Of a DNA stretch of 64,000 nt, positions 25,580 through 36,670 are shown piece after piece. Every line of letters starts with the position of its first letter. Positions within the stretch are counted from its first letter, which is position 1. The notes under the pieces are model-generated. The model was not told the origin of the DNA. It made no database searches and saw only the letters and a list, made by a program, of their open reading frames with translations. The stretch is taken from NCBI GenBank assembly GCA_965153455.1, contig OZ234493.1, positions 26,898,213 to 26,962,212 of the forward strand, written 5' to 3'. Both the position numbers and the translations under genes were made by a program. Source of the DNA: Sphagnum compactum (taxonomy: Eukaryota > Bryophyta > Sphagnopsida > Sphagnales).

Positions 25580-27347
25580 GAGAGTGAAAGAGGAGAGAAT
25601 GGCAGCAATTGTGGGACCTTGCAGAAGTACCAAGACATGTGAGTGAGAAATTGCTGCGAAGGGCATGTGCCAAGGCTGCAGCTGTTGATGGACCAATACG
25701 GTTGCTCCGTAAATCCACCTGTAGAGAGCAACCACGATTTGCATTGATGACAACAAAAGACATAAGAGATTTTCATAAGAAACCCTTTAAGCTGGTTGTA
25801 GTAAATGAAGCAGCAGAGCTCAAAGGCAAACCTCTTGCAGTGAACGATTTGAAGCTATGGCAGATGAGAGAGCAGAGATTCCTGTGCGAGCCAAGCCCAA
25901 GCTATTCCATTCCAGTGACAGCCTGCATTTTTCAAAAATGCTCATCTCATTGTTTCCTCTCTGCAGCATCTTCTTTAACATGGGCATCAAGGAGCTCCAA
26001 GATATTGTGTGTGTGAGAGAGAGGAGGGAGGGGCAGGGAGAGGATGGTGAAGAAAGATTAGGGTTCACCTCTTCAAGAAGGTAGCACTACGAACAATTTG
26101 AGCAAGGTCATTCCCTTTGTAGATGTTGCATCCTGCATGAAGGGAACCGGCCATGAACAAATTAATGTCTGCAGCCATGGCAATTTCGGTTTGTTTTTTG
26201 TCACCATCATCATCAACTCCCCAGCTAGCTTGTCAGCTATGAAGTGAAGAGGTCATCATCAGGGTTTGGCCTTTTTCCTTTTTTCTTACCACTTAGGTCA
26301 AGCTCTGTGAGTTTTTCATTGTTCTTGATGACACGAAGAAGAGCTTCACAGCCTGCAGAACAAAATCCATGGGTGTTACGTTACTGGGACGGTTTGACGA
26401 TGCTGTGAAATCCTGAAGTTCTAATGCAATCGAAACTTTTGTGTAGATAGAGGAACTTCAGATTGCATTGCAGAGTTTGTCTTACCACTATCACAGATGG
26501 AGCGATCACAAATCTTGAGAGTGCCACCTTGCTTGCTGAGATCAATCTTCTTGAGTTGCTCCGACAAAGTAGTACCTCGAAATGAAGAATGTGCGTCTGC
26601 TGTCTCTCTTTGGTCTCTAGCAGCACTGTGCTTATCTATCTCCACTCGGTTCCTTTCCTTCTTCATATCTAACATACTCCTCTGTCTCCCGTCCAGCAGC
26701 GTTCTCACTCTATCAACTCTATGGATCATCTCCTGTGTAGCAACTGCTGCTGCTCTCTTCCCGGAACCCAACGAGTCTTCGTCCTCTTTCTGCTTGTTGT
26801 TGAGCTCATAATAACGGTCTTCTACTTCTCGCACTTTCACCGGAGGAGGAACTCGAATACTACGATTGTTAGGGACACTGTCAAAATGATCCTCCCCAAC
26901 TCTCGCACACTCGTACTCTACAAGCAGCAACTCTGTCAGATTGTGATCATACGCAATGTCAGCGCTCGATCCATGTCCACCTGCTCGATCTGATTCTCCC
27001 TGCGGGTGGTGGTGGCGGTGGTGGTCTTGGCTAAGAGCAAAGACGGCGTCTTTTCCAAGAGACGCCTTCTCTGTGACCTCAATCTTCTTCTTCTTCTTCT
27101 TCTTCTTCTGCTGCCGCCGCCGCCTTTGTTCGAATTCTTGAAAAGATTCCGGTTGGAAGCTGCTCAATGTCATTGGCACTTGCGCGATAGATTCTACTTC
27201 ATGGATTATACTCTCTTCCTCATCAATTGCTGCTGCTTGGTGCATTCGACGTTGGCTCAACTCATTCCCCAACACTGAAGATGCTGATGAGGATGGTGAT
27301 GCCTCTCTGCTTGACCCAGAGCTGTCTGTTTCTCTCTCACGATCCAT
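20404..27347 (-). CDS. LRRC45: LRRC45-like leucine-rich-repeat/coiled-coil protein, 24 coding exons
   Basis: Predicted 978 aa. Exons (high to low): 26486-27347, 26290-26352, 26069-26132, 25832-25922, 25631-25718, 25238-25366, 24963-25039, 24663-24752, 24554-24604, 24387-24452, 24050-24145, 23794-23859, 23484-23573, 23164-23212, 22906-22997, 22561-22632, 22376-22456, 22204-22269, 22010-22069, 21794-21916, 21557-21670, 21345-21428, 21057-21202, 20404-20620. All junctions keep one frame. Residues 1-287 are low-complexity and charged (Ser-rich start, Arg/Gln/Lys run). Residues ~288-450 hold ribonuclease-inhibitor-type LRRs with LEWNSLG, LRSNRIGP, LDLRWNEIGP and LAGNGIP, diagnostic of LRRC45. Residues ~459-905 are a long heptad-rich coiled coil. 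The start ATG at 27345-27347 was preferred over an in-frame ATG at 27546-27548, whose extension is hydrophobic. In animals LRRC45 works at centrosome linkers and basal bodies; that role here is inferred. Two introns use GC donors. Confidence 0.88.
23860..24049 (-). other. GC-AG intron between coding exons 11 and 12
   Basis: The exon ends ...AAACAG followed by GCTACA, and the acceptor is GTGAGCAG. Reading on past the exon gives a hydrophobic, pyrimidine-rich stretch unlike a coiled coil. The splice at GC restores QLNRAKQ-QISDLQEK. Confidence 0.5.
24605..24662 (-). other. GC-AG intron, 58 bp, with GACAGA repeats
   Basis: Between coding exons 8 and 9 of the LRRC45-like gene no GT donor keeps the coiled-coil frame. 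A GC donor (CTG|GCAATG) does, and the acceptor is TTTTAG. The intron is short and filled with a CTGTCT/AGACAG microsatellite. Sequence error or a lost donor is an alternative explanation. Confidence 0.5.
25541..25578. repeat. (GA)n microsatellite in an intron
   Basis: About 18 consecutive GA units lie within the intron between coding exons 5 and 6 of the LRRC45-like gene. They produce spurious Leu-Ser repeat frames on the minus strand. Confidence 0.95.
27084..27124. repeat. CTT/CCG trinucleotide tract inside coding exon 1
   Basis: A run of CTT units followed by GCC units on the plus strand encodes, on the minus strand, the Arg-rich/Gln-Gln/poly-Lys run at about residue 75-88 of the LRRC45-like protein. 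Length variation here would change the protein without shifting the frame. Confidence 0.9.
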
Positions 27348-28900
27348 AGAATAATGAATCACACCTGCCTGCAAGCACCAGTTTATGTGAGCGAGCTCGT
27401 CAGCTGCAGAATTATGATTACCCACGAAGACAATCAAGCACGAGACAAGGAAAGGGGGGCAAAAGAACAGTTGACAGACGAGGACGAAGACAAGGACCCA
27501 AATGCACAAGAAGCCTGAAAACAAGAGCGCATCAGGACCAAGGGACATGGGAAACCGTTATGCGGATAGACAGGAGCGGTGGGCCATTGAGATTGTGGAA
27601 GCCCGAGAGCTCTTCTGTAGCGGAATCCAAAACAATTTTGGGCGAAAATCACATCAGATCCCCCAATAGGAATTTTTACCAGTGTTGGGCAGTTATCGGG
27701 TGAGAATTGGCCCGGGTTTCAGGCCGGTTCTTGTCATGAAAATCAACGGGTATCACAGTTAGTGATACCCACTTAGATGATGCGCGCTGCCTGTCGCTTC
27801 TCACTCTGCTGAGAACCAGCACCCTAAAAACTGGTTTCTCCATACACTTATAAAACCCATCATACCCTCCAAGGGTACAAAGGGGTATCAAAGGATGTTT
27901 TAATACAGGTCTCAGGTCTAAGGGTCTATGCTACATAGTAGGGGTAGGGTCTATGGTCAGGTTCTAGGTGATTGGTAAGTTCTAGATTTAGGTTTCTAGG
28001 TTTTAGGCTAGGGTTCCAATATAGGGTCTAAAGTTCTAAGGCAATATTGTGCAATGGCTCACTTGCACACCAACTTTGTCTCCACTGACTCGGGCTTGTG
28101 TTCGGTTTGAGTTTTGAGTTGATAATGTTTTGAAGCTTTAGTGTTTGCTTTGTTTGTGTTTTGAGTTTTGTTTGTTCATTTGTTTAAGTTTTTAAAGTTC
28201 TTTCTTGCTCTCCTTTTGTTCTCCTCTTCTCTTGCTCCTTGTACCCTTATGCTCTTCTTGCTTGTCTACTCCTACTTCCACACTCCTCATCATTCCTATC
28301 CCCATGCTAGACTACTTCTACTCATTGGCTCTTAGTCTTGAGCTCTCATTTGTTGATTCCTAGTCACATGCTCTTATTGGCTCTTGGTACATTGCTCTTG
28401 TTCAACTACTCTTGCTTATCAACTTTTGATGTTGAACTCCTAGTCTCAAGTCCCTATTCATGAACTCTCGGTCTAGCGTTGTTATTTATAGGTAGGCACT
28501 TGAGGTACATGTTCTTGTTGATTAGCTCTTGGTCTTGTGTTGTTCCTTTGCATGTGCATCTCAACTCTCAATGGTCATCAAGTAATTTGCTTTCATAGGT
28601 AACTATTTTTATCGTTTATCTTTTTGTTCTTTGTTCATTATGTATATCAGTTTTGCTGATGGTTTATTTGTTTATTTGTAATTTTTTCTTAGTTCTTTGT
28701 GTGTAGGATTTGTGATTAATCTCTTCAAACATTTTGACATAATATTTCATTTTGGGGACAACTTTTTTATGATGAAAGAGGAGAGAAGAGAATGGTTTTT
28801 TCATTATGTTTTGTAAATGTATGTTTTGTCAATTCTAACAAGGGTAATTCTGTATTTGTCAATTTTGATCTATGGATGTCCAAAGGAGCTCACATCGTTT
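27348..28900. other. LRRC45 5' flank, then repetitive non-coding DNA
   Basis: 27348-27700 is relatively GC- and CpG-rich and should contain the promoter and 5' UTR of the minus-strand gene. A splice acceptor just upstream of the ATG (GCTTGCAG, minus strand) hints at a 5'-UTR intron. 27900-28030 is full of TCTAGG/GGTCTA words. 28200-28600 is rich in CTCTTG/CTTGCTC words. No coding sequence was recognised. Confidence 0.45.
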
Positions 28901-31450
28901 TTGCACTTGTGTTTAATTTCATGGGAAACCAAAACATATTAGTATTGGTTTATTTGAAGTTCTATAAATTATTGGGCAAGTTTTGACAAGAAATTTAATA
29001 AAGTTCTTGGATCAATATGGCTTGAGAAAAAAAATCATTGTATACATGAAAATGAAGGTTCAAATTTTAATGCAACAAATGTGGCATTAAAATTTGTTGT
29101 GCATAGGCAAGCTTTTGGTTTGGAATTTTTTGGTTATGAAAGGATGTTAATTTTTATTTTTACCTAGGGCTTAGTTTAACTAGTAATTGGGTAGCCCAAT
29201 AAATTTTTAAGTTATTAGTAATAGGTTTACCTACTATCTTCATTTATGGTTGAAGTGGCGTTAATGAGTTTAATTGGTTTTTATGAAGGGTAAGGTAAAA
29301 ACACTATGAGAAATCTTGTCCATTGGACCCAGATTACCTTCGAACTAAATTTCTAAAACAACTAACATACAACTACAGTACAATTAAATCATGAAAATGT
29401 GAACATTTAATAAATAAAATGTCACGTTAAAAAATCAAGGAATTATACTATGGCTGAAATTTAGTTGCAAATGAAACACATATATGGTGTAATGAACTTA
29501 TAGATGTAGTCAATAACGTTTGATTTTTAATCAAACTGTAGCTTAATTGTGTGTGACAACTACATTACAACCGGTGTAAATGTAACATTCAATTAGTAAT
29601 TACATTGCAACTAATGTACAACATTGACACATATGATCTTGCCACATGTATGTATTTCCAACACCTATTAGATATGACACTTGCACCTTGTTGTGCCACT
29701 ATGTTATTACTATAAAATATAATTTTTCATTATTTTGTGATTGATGTTCAACTATTAATAAATTAATAACTAAAAAAATCATATTTAATCCTTAATACTT
29801 AATAAGCAATTTTGTTCAATAACTTATTAGTTATTACATACTAAGTAATATTTAATAATTAATTTGAAATAATTAATCCAATTTAGACAATATGTTTGTT
29901 AATTGAGTCAAATAATTAACTTATAAATAAATAAACAACTAACTAATTTTATAAATTAGATTGGTAATAAAAATATTAAGTTCAAATAATTAATTATCAA
30001 TTTAAATTTAGATTATTAATTATTTGAGATTCATATATTTAATAATGAACATTTAACATCCAGATAATAAATGATAAGTTATTTGAATACATACAACTAG
30101 TTATCTAGAATAATGAACTAACAAATTAGATGAATTATACTGATTAATTCAAATAATTAATTATTTGATAATTATGTTCTAAAACCAAATTTGTATTTAA
30201 TATTTAAATTTTTAGCAATGATTTTTTAATAATTTTTTAATATTAATTAATAATTCATTTAATTAATAATCTGAATTAGTTGGTCTAATTCAGATAATTA
30301 ATTATTCATAATTAACTCACATATAATTATTAAGTATTACCTATTTAATTTCACAATTTAAAAAATTGAAAAAAAACACTTGAATAATGTGGGAATGTTT
30401 TTTTAGTTGCAACCCAATTTGCAACTAATGTGCAATTAAAAGATTTAACCCATATCCTTTGTTCTTGAATATCATATTATTACAAACTATATAAAGAAGG
30501 TGTTTTGTCTTGTGTGTTCACATTAAAACACATGTGTAAATTTCGGATGCATTTAAAAAAGTTTAACTTTAAAGACAAAACATAAAATAAAATAATATGC
30601 CTACATGTGCAAGCATGTTAAATTATTCTTTGAAGGCTTGAAAAAAAAATTATGTTAAAAAAACATCAAAAAGTAAATGACCCCTTTCAAATTTATACTT
30701 TGAAACCACATGAATGTATCAAATGTGACTTAAAAGAAGTTTTCCAAATTTTAGAATTTCATTCAATTTTTTTTTCACCAACTTTCAACCTACTTTTTGA
30801 AAACTGCATAGTTTTTCGAATTGCACAAAGTAAGCCTTCCCATATCCATGACCAAAAGTTTCTGAAATTCATTTATATGTTTCATTTTTCTTTATGGTTT
30901 GGGGCATGTTTTGACATGTGAAACTAAGGAATTGCATTTTTCTTTTTATAGAAAAGTATGTTGGGAATGCACATTTTGGGTGTAGCCAAAAATTACTTTT
31001 GAAGGGGTTCACATGGTGTGTATTGAGGAATTTTTAATGCAAAAGATGGACAATGAAGAGCATGATGCCTCATGAGTAATGATCTGAAAGTTTAACAATT
31101 TTTTTTTTCATCCCTAATCTATAAGGGTTATACAAAAAAGTAATAAGGTGTGATGGTCATTGTTGCATGCAGTAGGCTAAACCTATGCATTACACATTGT
31201 GCCAAGGGATGACGAAACCATGTTTTTGTTTTCCTTCCTTGCACAAGGGCTTTGTCATTTTTTTTCGTTGCATTTGTAAGGTTGTTGAAGTGATGAAATC
31301 GTAGTGTAAAATGACATTGTAATAATGCACAAGAGCTTGAGAATGGATGGGGAGATTGTGGCATGGAGTGATCACAACATATAAGATCAATTTTCCCAAG
31401 GTACTGGGAGATACATGTATAATGCCAGGTTTTTTTCCCCTCATGTTGAT
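28901..31450. other. No gene; AT-rich block 29700-30400
   Basis: 29700-30400 resembles the AT-rich core of the element at 9004-13696. It is flanked by TAGTTGCAA-type words (29460, 30410). A CACTA-like start at 29309 has no matching right end, so no element is called. Short open frames near 30652 and 31128-31454 show no motif. Confidence 0.4.
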
Positions 31451-31454
31451 GCAA

Positions 31455-31872
31455 TGACGTTAGCAGGTGAGCAACAAGTAGTGAATGATGATCACATGAA
31501 CAAGCTCAAGTGAACAACCAAGAATCTTTATAGCATATTCCATGCCACATCATTGAATATTTTCATGCCACATGGATTGAGTTTTTGTGACGTGGCAAAA
31601 TATTCTTTGCTAATGTGCAAAATATTCTCCCATGTGGACAAGGGTTTGGCATGAATACATACAACTTTTTTGTGGTGTTATTTATTTGTTCCAATAGTCA
31701 CATTGAAACGTTTGTGGTTAGAGAGTATATTGTAGATTCATCCATACCTTGGAGGCTAAACATCTACATGGGCAAAATAGTTGTAGGGATGTGTAATTTA
31801 TTGGCCTTTCAGTTGTTGGTGTGTTGTTTTAATTTGAACATTGAAGGCCTTTTCACCTTTTTGTGGCAATGA
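31455..31872 (-). mobile_element. SWIM-element copy 1 (truncated, minus strand)
   Basis: 31690-31872 read on the minus strand matches 43767-43960 read on the plus strand (KRPSMFK and QHTNN blocks, then RYG-x-IYN and RFNVTI after a frame change). 31455-31650 matches the inverse of 45420-45640. In both places the second block lies downstream in the coding direction, so these are two copies of one element in opposite orientation. This copy lacks the SWIM cysteines and is cut short between the two blocks. Confidence 0.65.
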
Positions 31873-32029
31873 GATATTGTAAGTCAAAATACTTGCATTT
31901 GCAAGCTTGGGAACTTGTCTCCATTTTAGTTTCAAATTACAAATTATATTCATTGTCTATAGTGAATTTTGTACATGTCAACCTTGTCTTTGTTTCAATC
32001 TCCAATCTTTATGATGATTTCCCTTTTGT

Positions 32030-32352
32030 CCTTTTTTTTCTCCATCTTGACCTTTCTTTCATCCTCCTCTTCTTATTTGCCTTGACCCCCCCTTTTTTCC
32101 TCCTTCTTTTCTTTAACTTAATCCCCCCCTTCATTGTCCTTTTCTTCATTTTGACCTAGTCTTCCCTTCATCTTCCTCCTCTTCTTTGTCTTAGTTTCCC
32201 CCTTTCATCATCCAAATCCCACTCTTTCATTGTCTTGCTTCCTTTCTTGTCATCCTCCCTTTCATCATCTTAATCCCCAAACTTTTCATCATCATTTTTT
32301 TCTTTGTTTTAATCACCCCTTTTCCCTAATCCTCCCCCTCCCTTTCACCCTC
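32030..32352. repeat. Degenerate pyrimidine-rich minisatellite
   Basis: Repeated CTTGACC/CCCCCTT/TTCATCCTCC-like words, almost purely C and T on the plus strand. Open frames across it encode Leu/Phe/Pro-rich nonsense. Confidence 0.75.
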
Positions 32353-32354
32353 CT

Positions 32355-32523
32355 TCAACACTATGTCTTAAGGGGACATAATAGTTCATTAGATAGGGCA
32401 ATAAGAAATCAACTTCATTACCACTTAGCTAGGTGGTTGGTAGTTAATGCTACCACTCATCTTAGTGGTAGTGAGTTTGCACTAATTGGAAAACTATTAT
32501 ATCCCCTTGTGACATAATGTTGA
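32355..32523. mobile_element. 169-bp MITE with ~32-bp inverted ends
   Basis: The left arm CAACACTATGTCTTAAGGGG (from 32356) pairs with the inverse of the right arm, CAACATTATGTCACAAGGGG (ending 32522). Pairing extends through ATAATAGTT, about 28 of 32 positions. The middle has a perfect 7-bp hairpin (TACCACT...AGTGGTA). There is no clear target duplication and no coding sequence. Confidence 0.75.
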
Positions 32524-32949
32524 GGCTTTTCCTTCTCACTACATGTTATTTTGTGGTAGGTTATTGTAGCCTTGTTGCAACATTTGACCCTTTGCACACA
32601 CCTTGGCCTTAGCCAGGTAGGGTCTATTTGATCTAGTGTTGTAAAGCCCAAGTTTACACCTCTTGATAACCCAATTGGATGAACTGTGAAACCAACTTGA
32701 AAGTTGCAATGGAATTTGTCTCATGTTTTTCTAATTGTTAATTTAGATTAGGCCTTGTTGAAATTTGTTTTTACATGCCTTTCAACCATACATTGAATTG
32801 ATTATTCAACTATGTTAAGGGATTCAATAGCTTTCCTTGTTTTTTTGTCTTCCCTTCCTTTTTCTTTTGGCTCTTGATTTGTTTAATTGCTTATCTATCT
32901 AAAGCCCTTTGTTATAAAATCTTCAAATATTAGTTAGATGTCACAACAT

Positions 32950-35300
32950 GTGACCATATGTTATAACCAATTAATGACTTTGTCCTCAAGTCTTGATCCT
33001 TGCAAATAGATAAATAAACAATAACAAATTTGCAAAGTGAGGTATCTTTGGAGTTTGAATAGTAGAAATTTCAACTTCAACTTAAGGTTCATGCATTTTG
33101 AATGTACTATTGGTTCACTATTTTGATTTGTTGCCCTTCTCTCCTTGTAGGTTATTCCAAAGGATTTCTTTAGTATCTTATATAAGTCAATATTGGGCCC
33201 ATGGGAACCTTCAACATTGTACCTTAATTCAACAAATTCTCTTACATTTGATATGTTTACTAATTCAAATAATAGCTCCATGTTCTCCCCAAACTTGATG
33301 TTCATTGTTTTTTTCATTTGAATTTTAAATGTTTTCATCTGACATTTTCATCTTAGTTGTAACTATGTACACCTCATTGGGCTTATTCTTCTTGTCCATG
33401 ACCCTTGAATTCAAAGGCAAAATTCTTGTGACCTTGAACCCATTTTTAATGTTTTTATTTGATAATGAAATGTCCAATGCCTTGTCAACCTAAAGCAAAC
33501 AAACGTTTACTTGTTTATTTCATGATAATTGGATCTAACCATGTTGTTGTCTTTTTCTAAATGTAGTTTTGAAAGGTTTAAGATAACTCACATCTAAGGG
33601 TTACAATGCATGGGATGTGTGAAAGTAAAGTTTCCATGTCCAACCCAAGTGTTTGTGCTGCTTCTAAGGTTACATGTGAACCATGCCCATCTTGGATTAA
33701 TAGATCCACCTATTAGTTTGAAAGATGCCTCTAGGATTTGACCTTGTGAAAAATGACAATAGTTTTTTGAAAAGGAAATATGTCATCCATGTTTTCTTTT
33801 TCATTTGCATGCATGGCCTTAGCCTACAAATTTTGATGTTCTCATTTAGTTTTATATGCTCTCACCCCTAAATATAAAAAAACCCTAGCAAAAAACTCCC
33901 AATTGCAATTACAACACAATTTGTAATTGACCATTCCTTGGACTTGGGAATGGTGTTATACATTTTTTGTGAATTGTTTTTCCCTAAAACTCTTGTCCCT
34001 AATTGTCGCCCTATTTGAATTCTTATTTCATCATATTTCTATATGTGATTTGATGTATACTTATGTTGCGTGTACAATGTTGCAAGGTTTTGGTAGAATG
34101 AGTTGCATGCATTGTTAGTTAGACCTTGTGTTTTAAAAGTGTTTTGTAGACCTTTACTCCTATGTAAGCTTGATTGAAAATTCTAGATGTTTATGCGTAA
34201 ACCAATACCACCAAGAGTATTCAAGTACCCCATCCCCAAATGGGTTAGGTCTAGTTTGGGTGAGTTTTGCCATTTTGACTTTGAGTTGTTGTAATGTGAT
34301 TAAAAGTTCACAAGCTTACATTCCAAAAATTCAATTAATAGGAATAACTTTTGCTTCTTTTGACAACACACCAAATCGACCAACCTTTAACGACATGGTC
34401 TTCCCATTTATATGGTTAAATAATGAGGTCAAGGGAAGGTTGAAAATTTTGCTAGCCTTGTTAAGTAATGTTATGCTTCTTTCCACTATGTCCATAACAT
34501 CTTCTAACTAGTCAATTTGCCTTTTTTTCTATTGAAGTAAGAATCCTTGCAGCTCTTGTTCTTGGTCTTTTGACTTGATAAGGTGGGATGTTCTCTTTGA
34601 GATTAGGTTGAATGTTGGTATCTATGATTTGAATTGGTTGATCCAACAAGTTTCGCCATCATCTTCAAGGCACACTAAATGTTATTTTAAAAAAAAATTC
34701 CTAGCCTTATCCTTCAAAACATAGGGGGAATGCACTTAGGCTTCACATTTGAAATAATCCTTTGTATTTTTTAAAACTAGACCAAGAGCATAAGAATTGA
34801 ATTGGTTCAAGATATGTTTCATTAACATGTTCTTTTGTTTGCCAAAGTTGAAATAAATTCAAAGAGGTGTACAAAGTCTTCCCAACTCAAATCTTCATTT
34901 CTTGTTGTTGTGCAAGTCGTAGGTGTAAATTTTAAGCTACAGTTGATCAAAATAGACTAGAACTTGCATCTTGGCATTGTATTTGCACTGTGTTGATTGT
35001 GCGATTACATTCTTATCTATCCAAGATAGTATAAATATTTGTTAAACCTTTCCTTATAATTTTTTTCTATGAATTGGATTTTGCATTCAACAAATCGGTC
35101 CTCTACTTTCACCTCTATGTGCTCATCTTTTGCTTTCATCTTTACAATTTCATCTTTTAGTTTTGATTATAAACATTTTGCATTAGGCAACATAATGTCA
35201 TAAAGTTTTTAGATCTCATCTTCCAAATTCTTTGGCAACTTGAATATGTTTCTTGTTTATAAAGGAAGTTGGATGGCTTGCTAGAAAAGTGGATTCAAGC
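32950..35300 (-). pseudogene. Possible decayed coding region of unknown family
   Basis: Minus-strand fragments have protein-like composition. One is 125 codons long (32961-33338, with NVREFVELRYNVEGSHG). Another lies near 34330-34510 (LKVGRFGVLSKEAKVIP). A charged helical stretch is near 35060-35180 (KMKAKDEHIEVKVEDRF). They are separated by stops and frame changes. They may belong to one ancient gene or element, but I do not recognise it. Confidence 0.25.
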
Positions 35301-36412
35301 ACTTTGGAATTCAAGTTGTGATGCTTAATTTTGGCAAGAAATGTAAGGAATAGGCATAGAATGCCTTTGGTTTGTGCAAGTTGCTATGAATTGATTTTCC
35401 ATGGCAAGTGTGCTAAGACTTTGCACTTTATGTTGTTATTTTATTATTGTCATTGTATTAAATACCCTCTCATCATTCTGAACTACATCCCTACTTAATT
35501 AAGTATAAGCCACATCCCTAGATACCAACCTTAAACCAAATAGTTAAAGTCCCATTTGAATGTATTTTTGGCATTGATGTGATATTTTGTGTACATTAGA
35601 TTGCAACAGGTACAAGCCCAATTCCAAACAATGACCAACATGATGACCATAAAAGTTTATAAATGCGGTCCGAATAGGACCTTTCACCAAACACATTCTC
35701 ATCCCTCTTGTGTTGATTCTTAGATCCATGTACAAATTTATGTATGAAATGTCACAACTCTAGCTCATCACCAAACAAGTTGAGTTATATCCTCGAACAC
35801 TAGACTTTAAGATATGCTATATGCAACACCCATGCCTGAACACAATTTTTGCCAAAAAAAAAACACTTTACAAAATACCATGAACAATCATCTCTCACCA
35901 ACCTTTGATCATAAGGTGTGCAATGAATGGTCAAAGGCTCTTCCCTGATTGCTCACCAACCTGCTTGTAAACTCCCAAAGTGTTTGATCATAGGCTGATC
36001 TACACTATTTCTTAACTAGTTGGGAAGGGGTGTGTGCTTGTGTGTTTGGCCAAACAACTGACTCATCAATCAAAGCTAGCAAGACTAAGTGTGACTGGAA
36101 TGTGGGAATGGATCTTATGTTGAATCCTTTTTTTTGTTTTGAATCCCATAGGAGTCAATTACCCAATATAAATAACAGACATATTTTGACTTCCATGAGG
36201 GGGAAAATGTGAGGGAGGCATTCAAATTGGGAGCAACCCCCCTCTATGGGAATTAGGGCCCATGGGGGGGGGGTGCATACACCCAAAACATGCCCTTCAA
36301 TTACAATGAAAAATTTACAGCAGGTCTTTAAGTTTTTCTAGGAGGCAATATTACTATACATGATGTGCCTTCAGAAAAAGAGTAAAAATTTTATGCTAGT
36401 TTGTTATGGAAC
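35301..36412. other. No gene recognised
   Basis: Only short open frames. A poly-G run lies near 36264-36272. Nothing else is supported. Confidence 0.4.
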
Positions 36413-36670
36413 TGAGGATGAGGTGGTATTAGAGTCCAGCTCACACATTTTGTGAGTGCATGTGGGCTTCACCCATTGTAAAGCAAACATTATCACGAAC
36501 TCAAACATACATAGATCATAAGGTGTAGAATAGGGAGGGTTCTTACACATACCCCTTAATAGTGTAGAGGGATCTTACACCGGCAAGTAGGTGCAATTCC
36601 CTTATGATAATAGGGAGTAGGCATATTATCCTCTCTTCTTTCTAGGACGTATATATTCGTGGACATAGTA
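36413..36670. repeat. Dispersed LTR-like repeat, copy 1
   Basis: It matches 53356-53580 in the same orientation over roughly 230 bp. Shared text includes GGTGGTATTAGAGTCC, ACATAGATCATAAGGTGTAG and GATCTTACACC. The GGTATTAGAG word resembles a retrotransposon primer site, so this may be an LTR/leader fragment. No coding region accompanies it. Confidence 0.65.

Noticed and set aside
25515-25776. Long Ser-Leu repeat open frames on the minus strand
   Set aside because: They are translations of the (GA)n intronic microsatellite.
27345-27548. Upstream in-frame ATG extending the LRRC45-like protein by 67 residues with a membrane-like segment
   Set aside because: A good splice acceptor lies between the two ATGs, the extension is hydrophobic and unlike the family, and the downstream ATG has a better start context.
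29308-30440. CACTATGAG start plus TTGCAA-type words, suggesting another CACTA element
   Set aside because: No matching inverted right end was found within the next 1.5 kb.
32415-32475. tRNA-like box A word (TTAGCTAGGTGG) inside the MITE, suggesting a SINE or tRNA
   Set aside because: No matching box B, no cloverleaf, and the segment sits between perfect MITE arms.
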